NCBI GenBank assembly: GCA_947650285.1
Contig: CANTFL010001211.1
Location: forward strand, 1-64,000
Direction of reading: 5' to 3'
DNA from: Hyaloperonospora brassicae
Lineage: Eukaryota; Oomycota; Peronosporomycetes; Peronosporales; Peronosporaceae
DNA: 64,000 nt
Shown here in pieces: positions 43,030-55,339 of this stretch. The notes under the pieces are model-generated. The model saw only the letters and a program-made list of their open reading frames with translations. It did no database searches and was not told the DNA's origin. Made by a program: the position numbers and the translations under genes. The first letter of the stretch is position 1. The number at the start of each line of letters is the position of its first letter.

Positions 43030-43406
43030 GTGCCTTCAATGTCGTCCAGTCAGTGTCGAGCGTTTTCCGGTAGACAAACGAAAAATGGCGTTCGAGTGTG
43101 AGGCAGTCGATTGGTCGATCAATCGCTCGGTCAGTCGGTCGGTCGCTGCTCTTCTTTAACGGCCGAGAAGAAGACGAGCAACTGGAGCGGCGCGCGCGCT
43201 TAAATGTCGCGGAACTTGTCGAGCACAGGCGCAGGGAGGAGCGGATGCGCCGCGTCCCGGACGACTCCGCCGCGTCTCGGACGGCCAGCGCCTGCTGCGC
43301 GCATGGGACAATGGGTGGAGGTCCATTTTGATTGGACAATAATCCGACGCCCCGATGGACGGAAACAGAGTGATGGTCACTTTGTTGACTCGAAACTTGC
43401 TGGACA
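43030..43406. promoter_or_regulatory. Bidirectional promoter HEATR6-like / Gemin5
   Basis: 377 bp between divergent ATGs. Minus-directed CCATTTTTCGTTTG (about 43,073-43,089) and plus-directed TCCATTTTGATTGG (43,322-43,335) resemble oomycete initiator/flanking elements; the latter includes a reverse CCAAT box (ATTGG). A CGGT-type tetranucleotide run lies at ~43,112-43,145. Confidence 0.5.
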
Positions 43407-46400
43407 ATGGCGGCGGTGGGGCACCGGGGCGGCGATGGCGCGCAAGGCGCTGCAGCGACGCGAGACGAGGGCCACCCAGTGTACGGCCAGAGCCACAAGC
43501 GTCTCTTGCCGCCTTCTGCCAATTGGTACTGCTCAAAGGTCCGTCGCGATGTCGTGCGGTCGGTCGCGTTGACTACAGTTCCTCGCGCGAAAACGCTTGT
43601 GGTTGTTAGTGGCGTTTGACTTGTTTTCGTCAGAACAACTGCTCATGTAGATATCATGGGATTGTCACGTCGGACGATCTGTCTGTCTGTCTGTCTGTTG
43701 TCTTTCTGTTGGTCCGTAGATCTGCGACTGGAGCGACAGCGACGTCTTTGGGTTGTTGTTTGCCTTTGGAGCAAAGAACAGTCTCTTTCTTTACCGCGTC
43801 GAGAGCAGGCCATACCCAACAGATCGACGCCCAGATGCAAGCTTAGGCTTAACGGTCTCGTTTTTCGCGCAGGTAGTGCGTGGGAAACGCGACCGTCGGG
43901 TGACGTCGGTGCAGTTCCTCATGAACGCGACGGGGGAGCTACGTCTGGTGTGCGGCGGCGAAGAAGGCAGCGTACAGATCTGGTGGGTCAAAGCTGAAAG
44001 ATAGAGAGCAACGTGGACACTGCTGTGGTGGAAACGTAACTGTTGATGGACATGTTGCAGGGACGTGGCGTCGCTCACGATGATTGAGCAGCATCAGAAG
44101 CACAAGGCGGAAGTGATGGCGGTCGCCGCGTCTGCCACGTTGGATGCAAACGTTGTCGTGGCAGGAGATCGACGGGGACAGATTAGCGTGTGGGAACGAG
44201 AGTTGTACGTAGGATCAAGTGAAGGGGTGGAGTTGAGACAGTAGCTGAAGCGTGCTGCTAGCCAACGAGATTGAGCTAATACTGCGGTCATCGTGCATTG
44301 GTCCGTTGTTGTGACGTTTGCAGAGGAAGAGTGTCGATGTTCATGCCAATCTCAGGTGATGCAGTCCACTCAATGGCTATGTCACCGCACGACAAATCAT
44401 TGGTTGCGGTGGGATATCGCAGTGGGAGGCTGTGCCTTGTGGACGTGGTTAAACGTATCGTGTGTCACCACCTATCTGGTCACGACCAGGAAGTTCAATG
44501 TGTCGCGTGGAAGTCGACGGCTGGAAGCCGTCACGGTATCGAACAAGAGGAGGAGGATGCGGGCGGTGTGCATAGTTCGTCCGAACGAGAAGTGTGGCTT
44601 GCATCTTCGTCTCGGGATAAAACGATCAAGGTGTGGAAAGTCTCTTCGAGCGGTGCGGAAGAACCAGCATGTGAGCAGGTGCTTCGGCTTCCAACGGGAA
44701 AACAGGGCATGTCATTTACCCAGACCAAGCAACTTTGGTTGCCAATAGCCTGGAGTTTGAGCTGTCCAGAGAAATCAGCTGTCAAGCATAAGCTGTGGTC
44801 AGGCTCATTCGACGGCAGTCTGTTTTGTTGGGAATGGAATGCGTTTGACACAAATACGCAGAGACGAACGGGAAACAGTCGCTGTGCGCCGTGCAAACCT
44901 GTTGTAGTCAAAGGCGGTCATAGCCGAATGCTTTTCAGCATTGCAATGGTGGCTCCTCGGGAGACCGCATCGGGAGAAAACAGAACTACATTTATGGCCA
45001 CTGTTTCGCTCGATCGCGAATTGCGACTATGGAAGGAAAACGTATGCTTGGGATCTACGACAGCAGCAACCTGCATCGAGAAGATGACCGGATTGGGTGG
45101 ACATGCTTACAGTGTATCGTATAATGCAGCAACCGGTCTTATAGCTGCAGGTGTTGGGGATCAGACCATTCGGCTTTGGGATATTGGTACTGAGACCGCA
45201 CCGTTATCGGGTAGCTATACGTGTGACCTGTTGTGGAAAGGGTTGCAGAGCAAAGTCACTTGCGTCCAATGGCATCCGTTCCAGCACTCCTTGTTAGCTT
45301 ACGGAATGGATGACGGACGCATTGGCATCTATGATGTCCAAACGAAGACGTACAGCTACTTTCGTACTAAACACGATAAGGAGGTGCAACAGCTCCAATG
45401 GGTTGTTCAAAAGCCGAAAAACGGCGGTACTTGCAACGACGGAGAAAACGCTTTCCTCACAAGTATCCGGCAATTGAAAGCTGCGCAGGTCGCAGGTCAG
45501 AGTCTCGAAAAAGCATTGACCGTTCAAGAATCCCAGTCAAACAAAGTTCTCAATGGGGATGATCTGAAGGTCATGCTGTGGAGCTGCGATGCACGCGGTG
45601 CTCTTTTGGAATCAGACGCCGACGACGTTGGCCAAAAATCTCACGAGATTGCGCTGAGTAGTACTACATTTGATTGGGACGAGCAATTTAGGCTGGTCGC
45701 TATCGGTCAAGCTGATGGTGTTGTGGAAGTTGTGGATTGGAATCAAAGTGCAATTGGTAGCGGCGTTGCGCGACGTCGCTTTCACGAGCATTTGGAGTCC
45801 GTGACGTGTCTAGCGTGGGGAAAAGGCAGTGACGGGGGCTTGTTAGCCTCTGGAGATCAAGAGGGCAAACTATTTATCTATAGCTGTCACAAATCTTCTG
45901 TCTCGCGAGAAAACGCCGGAGCTATTGTTAACTCAGACGAACTTATGCACGAGGCCAGTCTTTTTGGAACTCTGACAGGCCACTCGAACAAAATTATCAG
46001 TATAAGGTGGTGCGCCAACGAAGCTCAGTCGTCTCTAGCGTCCAGTTCGGCCGATGGAACTGTACAGGTATGGAATCCCGTGTCCTTACAGAGGAGAGCA
46101 TGGTTCAACCACCACGTCGGCCGCGTCTTATCCATAGACTGGGTATCACCTTACGCGCTTGTTACAGGCGGTGAGGACCAAACGTTGCGCGTGTGGGATT
46201 ATCGAGACCAGCCACAAGAAGCATTGTCCAAACTGAGAAAGCATGGCAAGGTGAAACAGCCACGGGAAGTGGAAGCATTGTTGTCTGCACCATCTGCCGA
46301 CGACGCGGTCGTGGAGACCCATCAAGTCCGTACGGCCGACCGCAAACAGTCGCATCAATCATGTTTTACAGACAAGTGCAACTCGCAGCGCGAGACGAAC

Positions 46401-48559
46401 GTAGCGTCTAGGAAGACGACAAGTGGAGTTTTCCATTCGGAAAAGAAACTCACTCCAACCGAAATTGCTTCGGCCTGTTGCAGTATAGCCGGTGTGAAAC
46501 AGGCAGATGCTAGCAGAGATGTCATGGACAGCGCGGATGCAGATAAGGCGGCAACCACTTTTCTCGCTCACACTAATCGTGCGTCTCTTCGGAGTTTCTT
46601 CGATTCGGAAACCAGCCGTTTTCGAGAAGAAGGAGAGTGGGAAAGTCTTGCCAACACCTTGCTTCTACAAGGCAAAGTCATCGAAGCTTTACGAGTCGTA
46701 GCGAAGGCAAACGCTTTGACGCCGACGTGGCTTTCGTACGCCCCAGCAGCTGGTATGGATGTATGGCGTGAGATGGTGACTGTGTACGCCCACCAGCTCG
46801 GTGCTCAGGGCGATCATAAAGCAGCAGGTTCGTAGCTTCCAGTCTGCTGATATGTCAATTGCTGCCTAGTGGCTGACACCCTAACGTGTTTCATCTCGTA
46901 GCGTTTCATTTACTTAGCATTGCAAAAGTCCGTTCGGCTGTCGCTTGTTTGGTCAGCGGTGAGGCTTACAAGGAAGCTCTGGCACTTATTCGATCGAAGT
47001 TGGGACCCGGTGATCCCCTCCTTCACGACACATTGTGGAAATATGCCGACTTCCTCATCAAGCGCGGCCATCGTGAAGAAGCAGCACTGGCACTTCTGAA
47101 TATTGGATCCACTAAGGCGAAGGCGAGGGCTGTACGGACGCTCGTGAACACAGGTGACATGACCTGTATTGGAGCTGCCCTGGATGTGCTTCTAGCTGTG
47201 GTGGAATGTCGAACGGAGTCTGGTGAACTGTGTGGAAGAGACCGTGAGAACGAAGCGGCGCATCTTTCATTTCCTGCAAGCCTTTTCATCTCGATCGCCG
47301 CTCAAGCTCTTGCGAAAGGGCGTTACGACATTGCAGAAAATGCGGGACAGTTACTTCAATCTTCGCTAGTCGGAGACTCGTCATCAGCTTCGCATCGGCT
47401 AACAGCGTGTCTTCTTGGTATTCCAGGAATCGTGCATCAGCATCGACTAGTCTACTGCGTACTTGCCGAAGCTGATGAGACAGCTGTGGATCACCACCGA
47501 GTCGACAGTCTGCTCCAGTTTGATGCGCCGCAATGTGTTCGCGATTTTTTCGAGCTCTTGACAAGGTCACGTGCAGATAGCACAGAGGATGACGATCGCC
47601 TGTGCGATCTATTGATGAACGAGTACGCTCCTCCATCTCTCCAGAAAGGAACACAAACAAAGCAGTGGTTCGCAAATCGTGCTGATCGTTTCTGGCTGCA
47701 AATATTGAGTCTTTGTCGGAGATGTGGGTACTGGTTCGATGCCGATGGAATCAGTCGTGTTCAGGACGCACAAGAAGCTTTGGTCGAAGCGAGATGCTTT
47801 AGGGAAGTTGAAACGGCTATGGCAAAACATGTGCGTGAATTGGGAGATGATGGCGTTTGGTTGCTACCAGTCTGTCAGAAAGTGTTACGGTTTGTGATTG
47901 ACGTAATGAGCACCAGTTTTATCGGCGCTCTGGAGCATATGCGAGACACTTTTTTGCTCTTGACACAAGGCAAAACCTCGACGCCTACAAGCAACGCAAA
48001 AGCTATAGCTTCAACTTTTCATGGAGGTCAAGGTCACTTCACTGGCGCTGTACGCCTCGATGTGATGGCACTACTCTATCCGCGCGGTCTTGCGTCACCA
48101 AAAGATCTGCCACAGTGTGGTGAAATTGTGGAAGAGCAACTTGATGCGCTCACTTTATTGAGCTCAGTGTTTTTGTCGCAATGCAGACTGTTTTTGCATG
48201 TGGCATCAGCCGCGAAGGATGTCACCGACATCGGTAAACATGATGTGGATTCGCTGATTCGACTATTACTGCACCAACTTCGTGTGTGGTTCTTACATGA
48301 CGAGGCTACGCCACCACTTGGTCGACATTTGCTGGATGCTGGGAATCGGTTGCAGGTAGAAGCACTGCTCAATGATGAGCTTGTGGTAGTGTGTCGATAC
48401 ACTAGCAGCCGAGAGGACGACGAGGGGAGCTGCGCTGATGAACAGAAAGCTGAAGCTAATCAAGGTGACGATGGTCTGTCGAGAAAGCAGGCTTTGTTCG
48501 ATGACATTGACGATATTCGAGGGTGTCTTAGGTCGAGCGGTGACGGTGACGAAAAATGA
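43407..48559 (+). CDS. GEMIN5: Gemin5: WD40 snRNA-recognition subunit of the SMN complex
   Basis: Reads the snRNA Sm-site code and hands pre-snRNAs to the SMN complex. Five exons: 43407-43538, 43720-43982, 44061-44204, 44324-46827 and 46902-48559; about 1,566 residues (human 1,508). The N-terminus LLPPSANWYCSK then GLLFAFGAKNSLFLYRV matches the start of the animal protein. Two WD40 propellers follow, with blocks such as MSPHDKSLVAVGYRSGRL, ASSSRDKTIKVW, GGHAYSVSYN...AAGVGDQTIRLWD, SKVTCVQWHPF...LAYGMDDGRIGIYD and LTGHSNKIISIRW. The TPR-like dimerisation region is clear: AAAFHLLSIAKVRSAV...EAYKEALALIRSKLGPGDPLLHDTLWKYADFLIKRGHREEAA. All junctions keep one frame. The C-terminal RNA-binding part is diverged. 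Confidence 0.94.
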
Positions 48560-48936
48560 TCGGATGAATGTTTGGAAGTCACCATGGCCCGAACAGAGCA
48601 ATTGCTAGCTTCTCAGGCACTGAATGGACCGCACTTTTCTATTGTGCCATCGCGCTTGGGCTTGTCGACATCCTGCTCGTGCATGATCTGTATGACTTGC
48701 AACAGTTGTCTCTGGTTTTCGACGTCTTCTCTGCGGTACAGATATTGATCACTTTATCTCGATTGTGGCAGTACACCGTTCCTTTGGGAAGTATATTTTA
48801 AATGTAAACAAGTCAAGTGAGCTCGGAGTTAGTCATGCGGGATCGCGTTGTGCTACCTTTTGCCCTTGGTCACTCCCGCCACCTTCACCTACTATCTTCA
48901 TCACCAAAGCTTCGGCAATCGCAGCTGTACGTCACG
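48560..48936. other. Convergent intergenic region Gemin5 / coiled-coil gene
   Basis: 377 bp between stop codons; no other gene seen. Confidence 0.4.
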
Positions 48937-51900
48937 CTAGTTCGCATTTGTAAAGGATTCGTCCCCCATACCGCCATCGACGCTACCAGTGTCGATGCTA
49001 GCCGCATACTTACTGGCAAGCTCCAGGTCAGCCTTCAGCTGCTCCATGCCTGATGACAGCAGCTTCCACAGATCCGGCGCTTGACCTTGTCCTCCCGCTG
49101 CCAACTCGTCATCTTCCGGAAGATCCGTGTACTGCGACAGCTGCTGCGTGAGACGACAAGCACGCGCCGACAGCACATTGTTTTCCGCCTGTAGCTCAGC
49201 AAGCTTCACGCGAACCTCGTCGAACGCATTCGTCTCCGCAAAGCGAGTCTGAGCTAGATGCTCCAACTCGTCTCGAAGCAAACCATTTTCGTGCGCGATG
49301 CGGTCGATCTCGTCGCGTGCTTCCTGCTCGACGTGGCGCGTAAACTCCCGCACACGACTGATCTTGTCCTCGCTGTCGCGGGACAGCTCTTCACAGTATG
49401 CCTTGGACTTCTGCAGCAAGCCTTCCAAGTCCCGGTTCGTTTCCTCTAGCCTCTGGTTCATGCGTTTATGCTCATCCAGATCCTCACGCAAATGTGCTCT
49501 TTCTTTATCCAAACCGCGCAACTGGTCGACTTCCGCTTCTAGCGACGCTTTTTCTTGCGTAGTCGCATGTAATTGCGCACGAATCTGCTCCAGCTCGTAC
49601 CGAGAGCGATCCGTCGTCGCCTTCAACTCACCATGGGCCTGACGAAGGTGTTCACATTCAGCATTGAGCTGTGACAGCCTCTGCTCCGAACTCTGCCTGT
49701 CTGCCTTATAGCGACTGACAAGGTCCTCGAGTTGCGCCACGTCCTTCTGTCTGCGCTGAGTTACAGTAGCAACCTCAGCGTCCTTATCGCGGAGTGCCTG
49801 AGTAGCATCTGCGTGTTGACGCTCGAGGTCAGCATGCACCACTTTCAGCTGCTCAAGTTGACCGCGTGCCACCTTCTGCTGACTGTCGGCTTCGTCTCGC
49901 ATGCTTTGGATCTCGGACACCAGCGAGAGGTTCTTCTTCGTCAGCGACTCGACCAGTCTCTGTGTATCGCCATGCTCCGCACGCATCGCATTGACTTGCT
50001 TCTCAGTTTGCATTACCTTGGCACGGGCCTGCTCCAGTGAATGCGTAAGGTCGTCATTCGAACGTTGCAGCTCGCTTGCCAAGGACTGGGCGGAAGTAAG
50101 CTGCGCTGCCGCCTCTTCGTACAATGTCTTCAGCTTCTTTTGTTCATCATTAGCTGCCATGCGCTCCGAGCACACCATCTGCAATTCCGCAGCAACCTTG
50201 TCCTTAGCTTGTACCGCGTCCTGCAACTGTTGAGTCAAAGACTGCTCCCGATCGTTGAAGTGATGGATCTTTTGTTCCAAGCTTGTAATCTCACTCTGGG
50301 CACGATCGAGCTCATTGCGAGATACAGACGACTGCTTAGCTGTCTCAGCTTCCTGTTGAAGACTCTCATACTTCTCCTGCTTAGCCCGCAGTTCAACTTG
50401 AGTCTTCTCCAACTCTTCCATTGTAGATTCTAAGCTGGACTGGAGCTCGAAGGACCCTTCCATGTTCTCCTGTGCCATCTCCTGCAAGTTTTGTAGCTGT
50501 TGCTCCAGTGACCTCTTCTCACTCGTATAATTGCTCACAAGACCTTCCAGTTCGTGGATCCGTGGCTGTAACTCGTTGATATGACACTGAGACCGGGCCA
50601 GCTCCGCAGACAAAACATCTTTTTCTGACCGAACTTGGTTAAGCTCGTTCTGAACCACAACAGCATGCTCATCCCTTTTTGACGCAGCAGCAGAGATCTC
50701 CCGCAGCCCAACCAACTCGCGCTCAAGATTTACTTTCGTATCTTCGGCTTCGACAAGACTCTTCTGCGCCTGTATCAGCGAATCATGAGTTTGCTGCAGT
50801 TGGCCGGCGGTATCGCGTAAGCGCTCGACATCGTCAGAAAGTGCGGCGTTCGCTGCGCGAAGTCTAGCTATCTCCTGGTCCTTTGCGAAAAGCGCTTGAT
50901 CCTTTTCAACAACGCTCGCCTCTAAAGAGCGAAGCGAATCCAGCTCCTGTCCAAGGTTGTTCAGCAAAACCTCGTCGGCTTGCTTTTCTTCAGCCAGAGC
51001 GCTGTACGCGGATCGAAGGCGATCAAACTCGGTCGAAAGAGCGCTGTAATTCTGCTCCAAGTTTGACACGTGCTCCGCTTTCTCGTTCGCAGCACGCTGA
51101 GCTTCTTGCAGCTCCTGCTCTAGTGCTGCAACGCGTTCTTCCAGTGAGTGCTTCACAACACCTGCACTTTCCTGCTCGTCGTCACCCTCAGACTGCACGG
51201 AAGACAGCATTTGGTACTGTTCCTCCAGCCAAGCGTTGCGGTTGTTCAAGTGCAAGTTCAGCTCCATTGACTCGGTCAGCTCGCGTTGAGCAGTAGCAAC
51301 CTGCTCGGTCAGCACACCAATAGCGCCTTCACCACCTCCGACTACCACAAATATGTCATCGTCTTCTCCCGAAGCCACACCTACTTCATCATCGGCAGCG
51401 CGGCTCTCTTTCTCAGTCTGCAACTCCATGATTTGGTGGTCTTTTCGACCCAGCTGTACCTGCAGCTCTTCAAGCTGGCTTTCTAACTCGGCCACCTTGT
51501 TTTGTAGCCCATTTTGACCTGACAACGCATATTCTCGAACCTCCGCCTGCTCGGTCATGGCTTGGGTAGACGCGAATGCAATCTGCTGCTTTAGCTCCTC
51601 ATTCGTCTTCCACAGCTCAACGCAGTCGTGTTTATAGTCTTCCAGCTCCTGCGCCTTTTCGGCAGCAAGTGCTTCTTGCTCCCGTGCGCGCTTCTCCAAC
51701 GCCTCCAGCTTTTGTTGGTCGCCAGTCTGCGCTTGCTGCCCCTTACGCTCATGCTCACAAACAACATCCTCCAACTCCTGCCGCACTCGTTCAAGTTCTT
51801 TAGCGTTCATCTCATCTCGAGACAATACCTCCTCCAGCTTTCGTTGCAGCTCCGCCTTGGACGCCTCAACTACACCCAGAGCGTGCTCTTTCTCTGCCAA

Positions 51901-52972
51901 AGATGCACCAAGCTCTGCCTTCTGCACTGCGGCGGTCTGCGCCGCCAGCTCCTTCTCTTTCAGCTGCTCTTCAAAGTCACTCATTTGCTTCTCGTACTCC
52001 TCTCGAACTTCACTGACTTGCTTATCCTTTGCCTTCAAGCCATTTCTCAGCTCTTTCAGCTCCTTCTCCTTTTCTTGAAGCTCAGCCTCCAACTCTTTCT
52101 TCACATCAGCCAGCGCATCACTACACAACAACAACAACAACAACAACAAAAATAACAACAACATCAGTCTCGCTAACCTTTCCTTTTCTCTCTTCCGCAA
52201 ACACAGTGCAAAAAAAGATGCCCCACCGCATGTCCGTGATATCCTGCACCTTCTCCATTAGCATAGGCTCCGACGTAAACTCGACTTTATATTGCAGCTG
52301 CACGTTCTGATCTTTAACATCCTCCACCTGTTGCTTCAGCTCTGCAATCTGCACCATCAACAGCTTTCTCTCCTTCTCCATCTACATCATCAACAACAAC
52401 AACGCCACCAACGCAACAACAGCACCACAAACAACAACAACAACAACAACAAAAGGTCAGCAAAACACAACACCTCCCACTACCAACACCTGCTCTCGCC
52501 CCTCCCCCCTCCTCCTCTCTCTCTCTCTGCGTCGACCGCCACTCACTTGATCCACCAGCGTCTTCTTTTCAAACTCGTGCTGTCCGACTTTCACCATCAA
52601 CTTGTTCAGTCGCTTGAGCAGCATGGCCATCGCCGTGTCCTCGCTCTCCTCCCGTCGACTCATGTGCTTCACTTCAATCGGAGCGCCCACGTGCGGATCC
52701 ACAACAGGAACAAGCGGTACAGGAGACGCAACGGGCGTCACGGGCGGCGTCGGGGCCTTTGGCAACAGCGCGTGCGCCTTGGCGGCGGCGGCGGCAGGTG
52801 CACTCGCAGCTGCTACGTCTCGCTCTTCCTGCTCTTCTTCTTCGGCTCGCTCGGGGTCGCCAAAGAGCACGGTCCACATGTGTAGCGCTACGCCACTGGA
52901 AGCGACAGCGTGAGTACCCGGAGCGACGACGGCGGACGTTGCGTCAGAATGCGGGGAGGACGGCAGGGACAA
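48937..52972 (-). CDS. Large coiled-coil protein of unknown family
   Basis: Three exons, 52972-52547, 52381-52227 and 52120-48937, give about 1,254 residues; the joins keep heptads running (LVDQMEKERKLLMVQIAELK and DITDMRDALADVKKELEAEL). Residues ~1-110 are Ala/Pro/Val-rich and probably disordered (SLPSSPHSDATSAVV, VTPVASPVPLVPVVDPH); almost all the rest is coiled coil with Glu/Gln/Leu heptads, broken by a short acidic, hydrophobic loop (EDDDIFVVVGGGEG). The C-terminal ~50 residues (LWKLLSSGMEQLKADLELAS) end in a soluble tail. No motor, CAP-Gly, GRIP or membrane segment is visible. Golgin-, centrosome- or nuclear-scaffold-like roles are possible; I cannot choose. Introns contain TTG/CAA-rich simple repeats. 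The 5' end is 372 bp from the NOG1 start on the other strand. Confidence 0.8.
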
Positions 52973-53344
52973 CGACGACGGGGTGAAAATACCGGTCCGA
53001 TGCCCCGATCATATGCTGGATGGCAGGGCGAAGCGGTGGTCCACACCACAAACGTGTCGCCCGCAACGGTCCGTTCTGCTTGTCCTTGAAAGTGCTTTTT
53101 TGCACCACATCAGCAGGCGAAGCGTGGGGGTGGGGGGTGGGGGTGGGGCACTCGTCCGTCTCGCCACATGCCTTGTCCGAGACGGTACCAGAACAACGGC
53201 ACATTTCGTGCCCGCGCAGAACCAACCAAAGCGACGAGCGTTTTGACGTTGACACTTCTACTGGCTGTACGTAACAACGCTCGCCACTCGTTGATTGTCT
53301 CTTGCCGCCGCGCCAGCTCCGTCGCGACCGAGAAGAGCCCCATC
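52973..53344. promoter_or_regulatory. Bidirectional promoter coiled-coil gene / NOG1
   Basis: 372 bp between divergent ATGs. A GCACATTTCGTGCC block at about 53,197-53,211 resembles an initiator for NOG1; a GGGGTGGGG-rich tract is at 53,127-53,150. Confidence 0.4.
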
Positions 53345-55339
53345 ATGGTCGTCTACAACTTTAAGAAGATCCAGACCGTGCCGACGGCCAATGACTTCAT
53401 TGACATTGTGCTCACGCGCACGCAGCGCAAGACGCCGACGGTGATCCACCCGACGTATGCCATCTCGCGGATCCGTGCGTTTTACATGCGCAAGGTTAAG
53501 TTCACGCAGCAGACGTGCCAAGAGAAGCTCAGCCAGATCATTGACGACTTTCCGCGCTTGGACGACCTCCATCCGTTCTACGCCGACCTGATCAATATCT
53601 TGTACGACCGGGACCACTACAAACTTGCGCTCGGTCAAGTGAACACGGCACGAGCTCTGATCGACAACATTGCCAAGGACTACGTCCGCATGATCAAGTA
53701 CGGCGACTCGCTCTACCGCTGCAAGCAGCTTAAGCGCGCGGCGCTTGGCCGCATGTGTACGTTGCTCAAGAAGCAGAAAGCGTCACTCGAGTACCTCGAA
53801 GAGGTGCGCAAACACTTGTCGCGTCTGCCATCCATTGACCCGAACACCCGCACGCTGTTGATCACGGGCTTTCCGAATGTCGGCAAGTCGAGCTTCATGA
53901 ACAAAGTCACGCGGGCCGATGTTGACGTGCAGCCCTACGCTTTTACGACGAAGGCGCTGTACGTTGGCCATCTCGACTACAAGTACCTTCGTTGGCAGGT
54001 GATTGATACCCCGGGGATCCTCGACCACGCTCTCGAGGATCGGAACACTATTGAGATGCAGGCAGTCACGGCGCTAGCGCACTTGCAAGCGTCCGTCTTG
54101 TTCTTCATGGACATTTCCGAGCAGTGTGGCTTTACGATTGAGCAGCAGCTGAGTTTGTTTGAGAACATCCGACCGCTGTTTGCAAACAAACCGCTTGTGC
54201 TTGTGTGCAACAAGATTGATCAGATGCGCTTCGAGGCTTTGTCAGAGGAGCACAGGAACATGATAAACACGGCAGTAGACGAGACCAAGGCCAAGTTCTT
54301 TACAATGTCGAATCACTCGGAGGAGAACGTCATGGAAGTCAGGAACTATGCTTGCGACGAGCTGCTGTCCCACCGTGTGAACTCGAAGGTTAAGGGCAAC
54401 AAGGTGGCCGACGTGCTGAACCGTCTCAGCGTTGCCATGCCGGTAGCCCGTGATGACGTGCAGCGTGAGATTACGATCCCAGCAAGTGTCATTGCGGCAC
54501 GCGAGAAGCCAACCAGCGCGATACCGCGTACCCTACTGAAGGACAAGATGAACGCAAACGGTGGCGCTGGAGTGTACTCGTTCAACTACAAGGAGCACTA
54601 CAGCGGTATGCTTCGCAGCGAGGACTGGACACAGGACGCTATTCCTGAGATCTGGAACGGCAAGAATATTGCCGACTTTGTGGATCCAGAGATTCTCAAG
54701 CGCCTTGACGCTCTCGAGCGGGAGGAAGACGAGGCCATGGCGAACAACGTTCCCATGGACGAAGATGAGGACATGAGCGACCTGGACGACGAGCAGAAGG
54801 ACAAGGTCGCTCGTATTCGCGAGAAGAAGGCCATCATTGTCGCTGCGCACCGTCAAAACAAAAACAAGAACCATTCCAGTGTTGCGCGCAAAGTGCTTGC
54901 CAAGCGTCGCACGTTGACCGACACGAAAAAGGAGCTGGAGGCGCTTGGCGTGGACACAAGTCACATGAAGCACGCCGAAGCCGTTGTGGCAAAGCGAAAA
55001 GCTGACGATGAAAGCCGTGGCCGTAAGCGCAATCGCGACGACATGGATGTGGACATGGAGGACGCGACCGAAGCCTCCGACTTTCGTGTGCGTGCTCGCG
55101 CCAAGTCAGCACTGCGGTCCAAATCCAAGAATCGCTCCCAGTCTCTTGTTGCGCCGCGTGACCAGTCGGGTTTCGGCGACGAGGCTTCAATGGCTGCTGT
55201 CAAGCGTGCCACTCGGCTCACGCAACGCAAGGCTGCCAAGATGGGCCGCGCTGGTGAGGCAGATCGGATATCGGTTCCGAAGCTGGCGAAGTGGCAGAAC
55301 TCGGGCAAGCGTGGCCAGGGCAGCACGAACTCTCGTTGA
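53345..55339 (+). CDS. NOG1: Nucleolar GTP-binding protein 1 (NOG1/GTPBP4)
   Basis: Essential GTPase of 60S ribosomal-subunit assembly that sits at the peptide-tunnel region of pre-60S particles. Intronless, about 664 residues, like yeast Nog1 (647). The N-terminus MVVYNFKKIQTVPTANDFID is the invariant family start, then the helical NOG1 N-domain (IRAFYMRKVKFTQQTCQEKL). G-motifs: G1 GFPNVGKSS (~175-183), G3 DTPG (221-224), G4 NKID (289-292). The C-terminus is basic and disordered with the conserved YSFNYKEHY and IPEIWNGKNIADFVDPEI blocks. The frame is open upstream of 53,345, but this ATG gives the family start. Confidence 0.97.
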   Translation: MVVYNFKKIQTVPTANDFIDIVLTRTQRKTPTVIHPTYAISRIRAFYMRKVKFTQQTCQEKLSQIIDDFPRLDDLHPFYADLINILYDRDHYKLALGQVNTARALIDNIAKDYVRMIKYGDSLYRCKQLKRAALGRMCTLLKKQKASLEYLEEVRKHLSRLPSIDPNTRTLLITGFPNVGKSSFMNKVTRADVDVQPYAFTTKALYVGHLDYKYLRWQVIDTPGILDHALEDRNTIEMQAVTALAHLQASVLFFMDISEQCGFTIEQQLSLFENIRPLFANKPLVLVCNKIDQMRFEALSEEHRNMINTAVDETKAKFFTMSNHSEENVMEVRNYACDELLSHRVNSKVKGNKVADVLNRLSVAMPVARDDVQREITIPASVIAAREKPTSAIPRTLLKDKMNANGGAGVYSFNYKEHYSGMLRSEDWTQDAIPEIWNGKNIADFVDPEILKRLDALEREEDEAMANNVPMDEDEDMSDLDDEQKDKVARIREKKAIIVAAHRQNKNKNHSSVARKVLAKRRTLTDTKKELEALGVDTSHMKHAEAVVAKRKADDESRGRKRNRDDMDVDMEDATEASDFRVRARAKSALRSKSKNRSQSLVAPRDQSGFGDEASMAAVKRATRLTQRKAAKMGRAGEADRISVPKLAKWQNSGKRGQGSTNSR

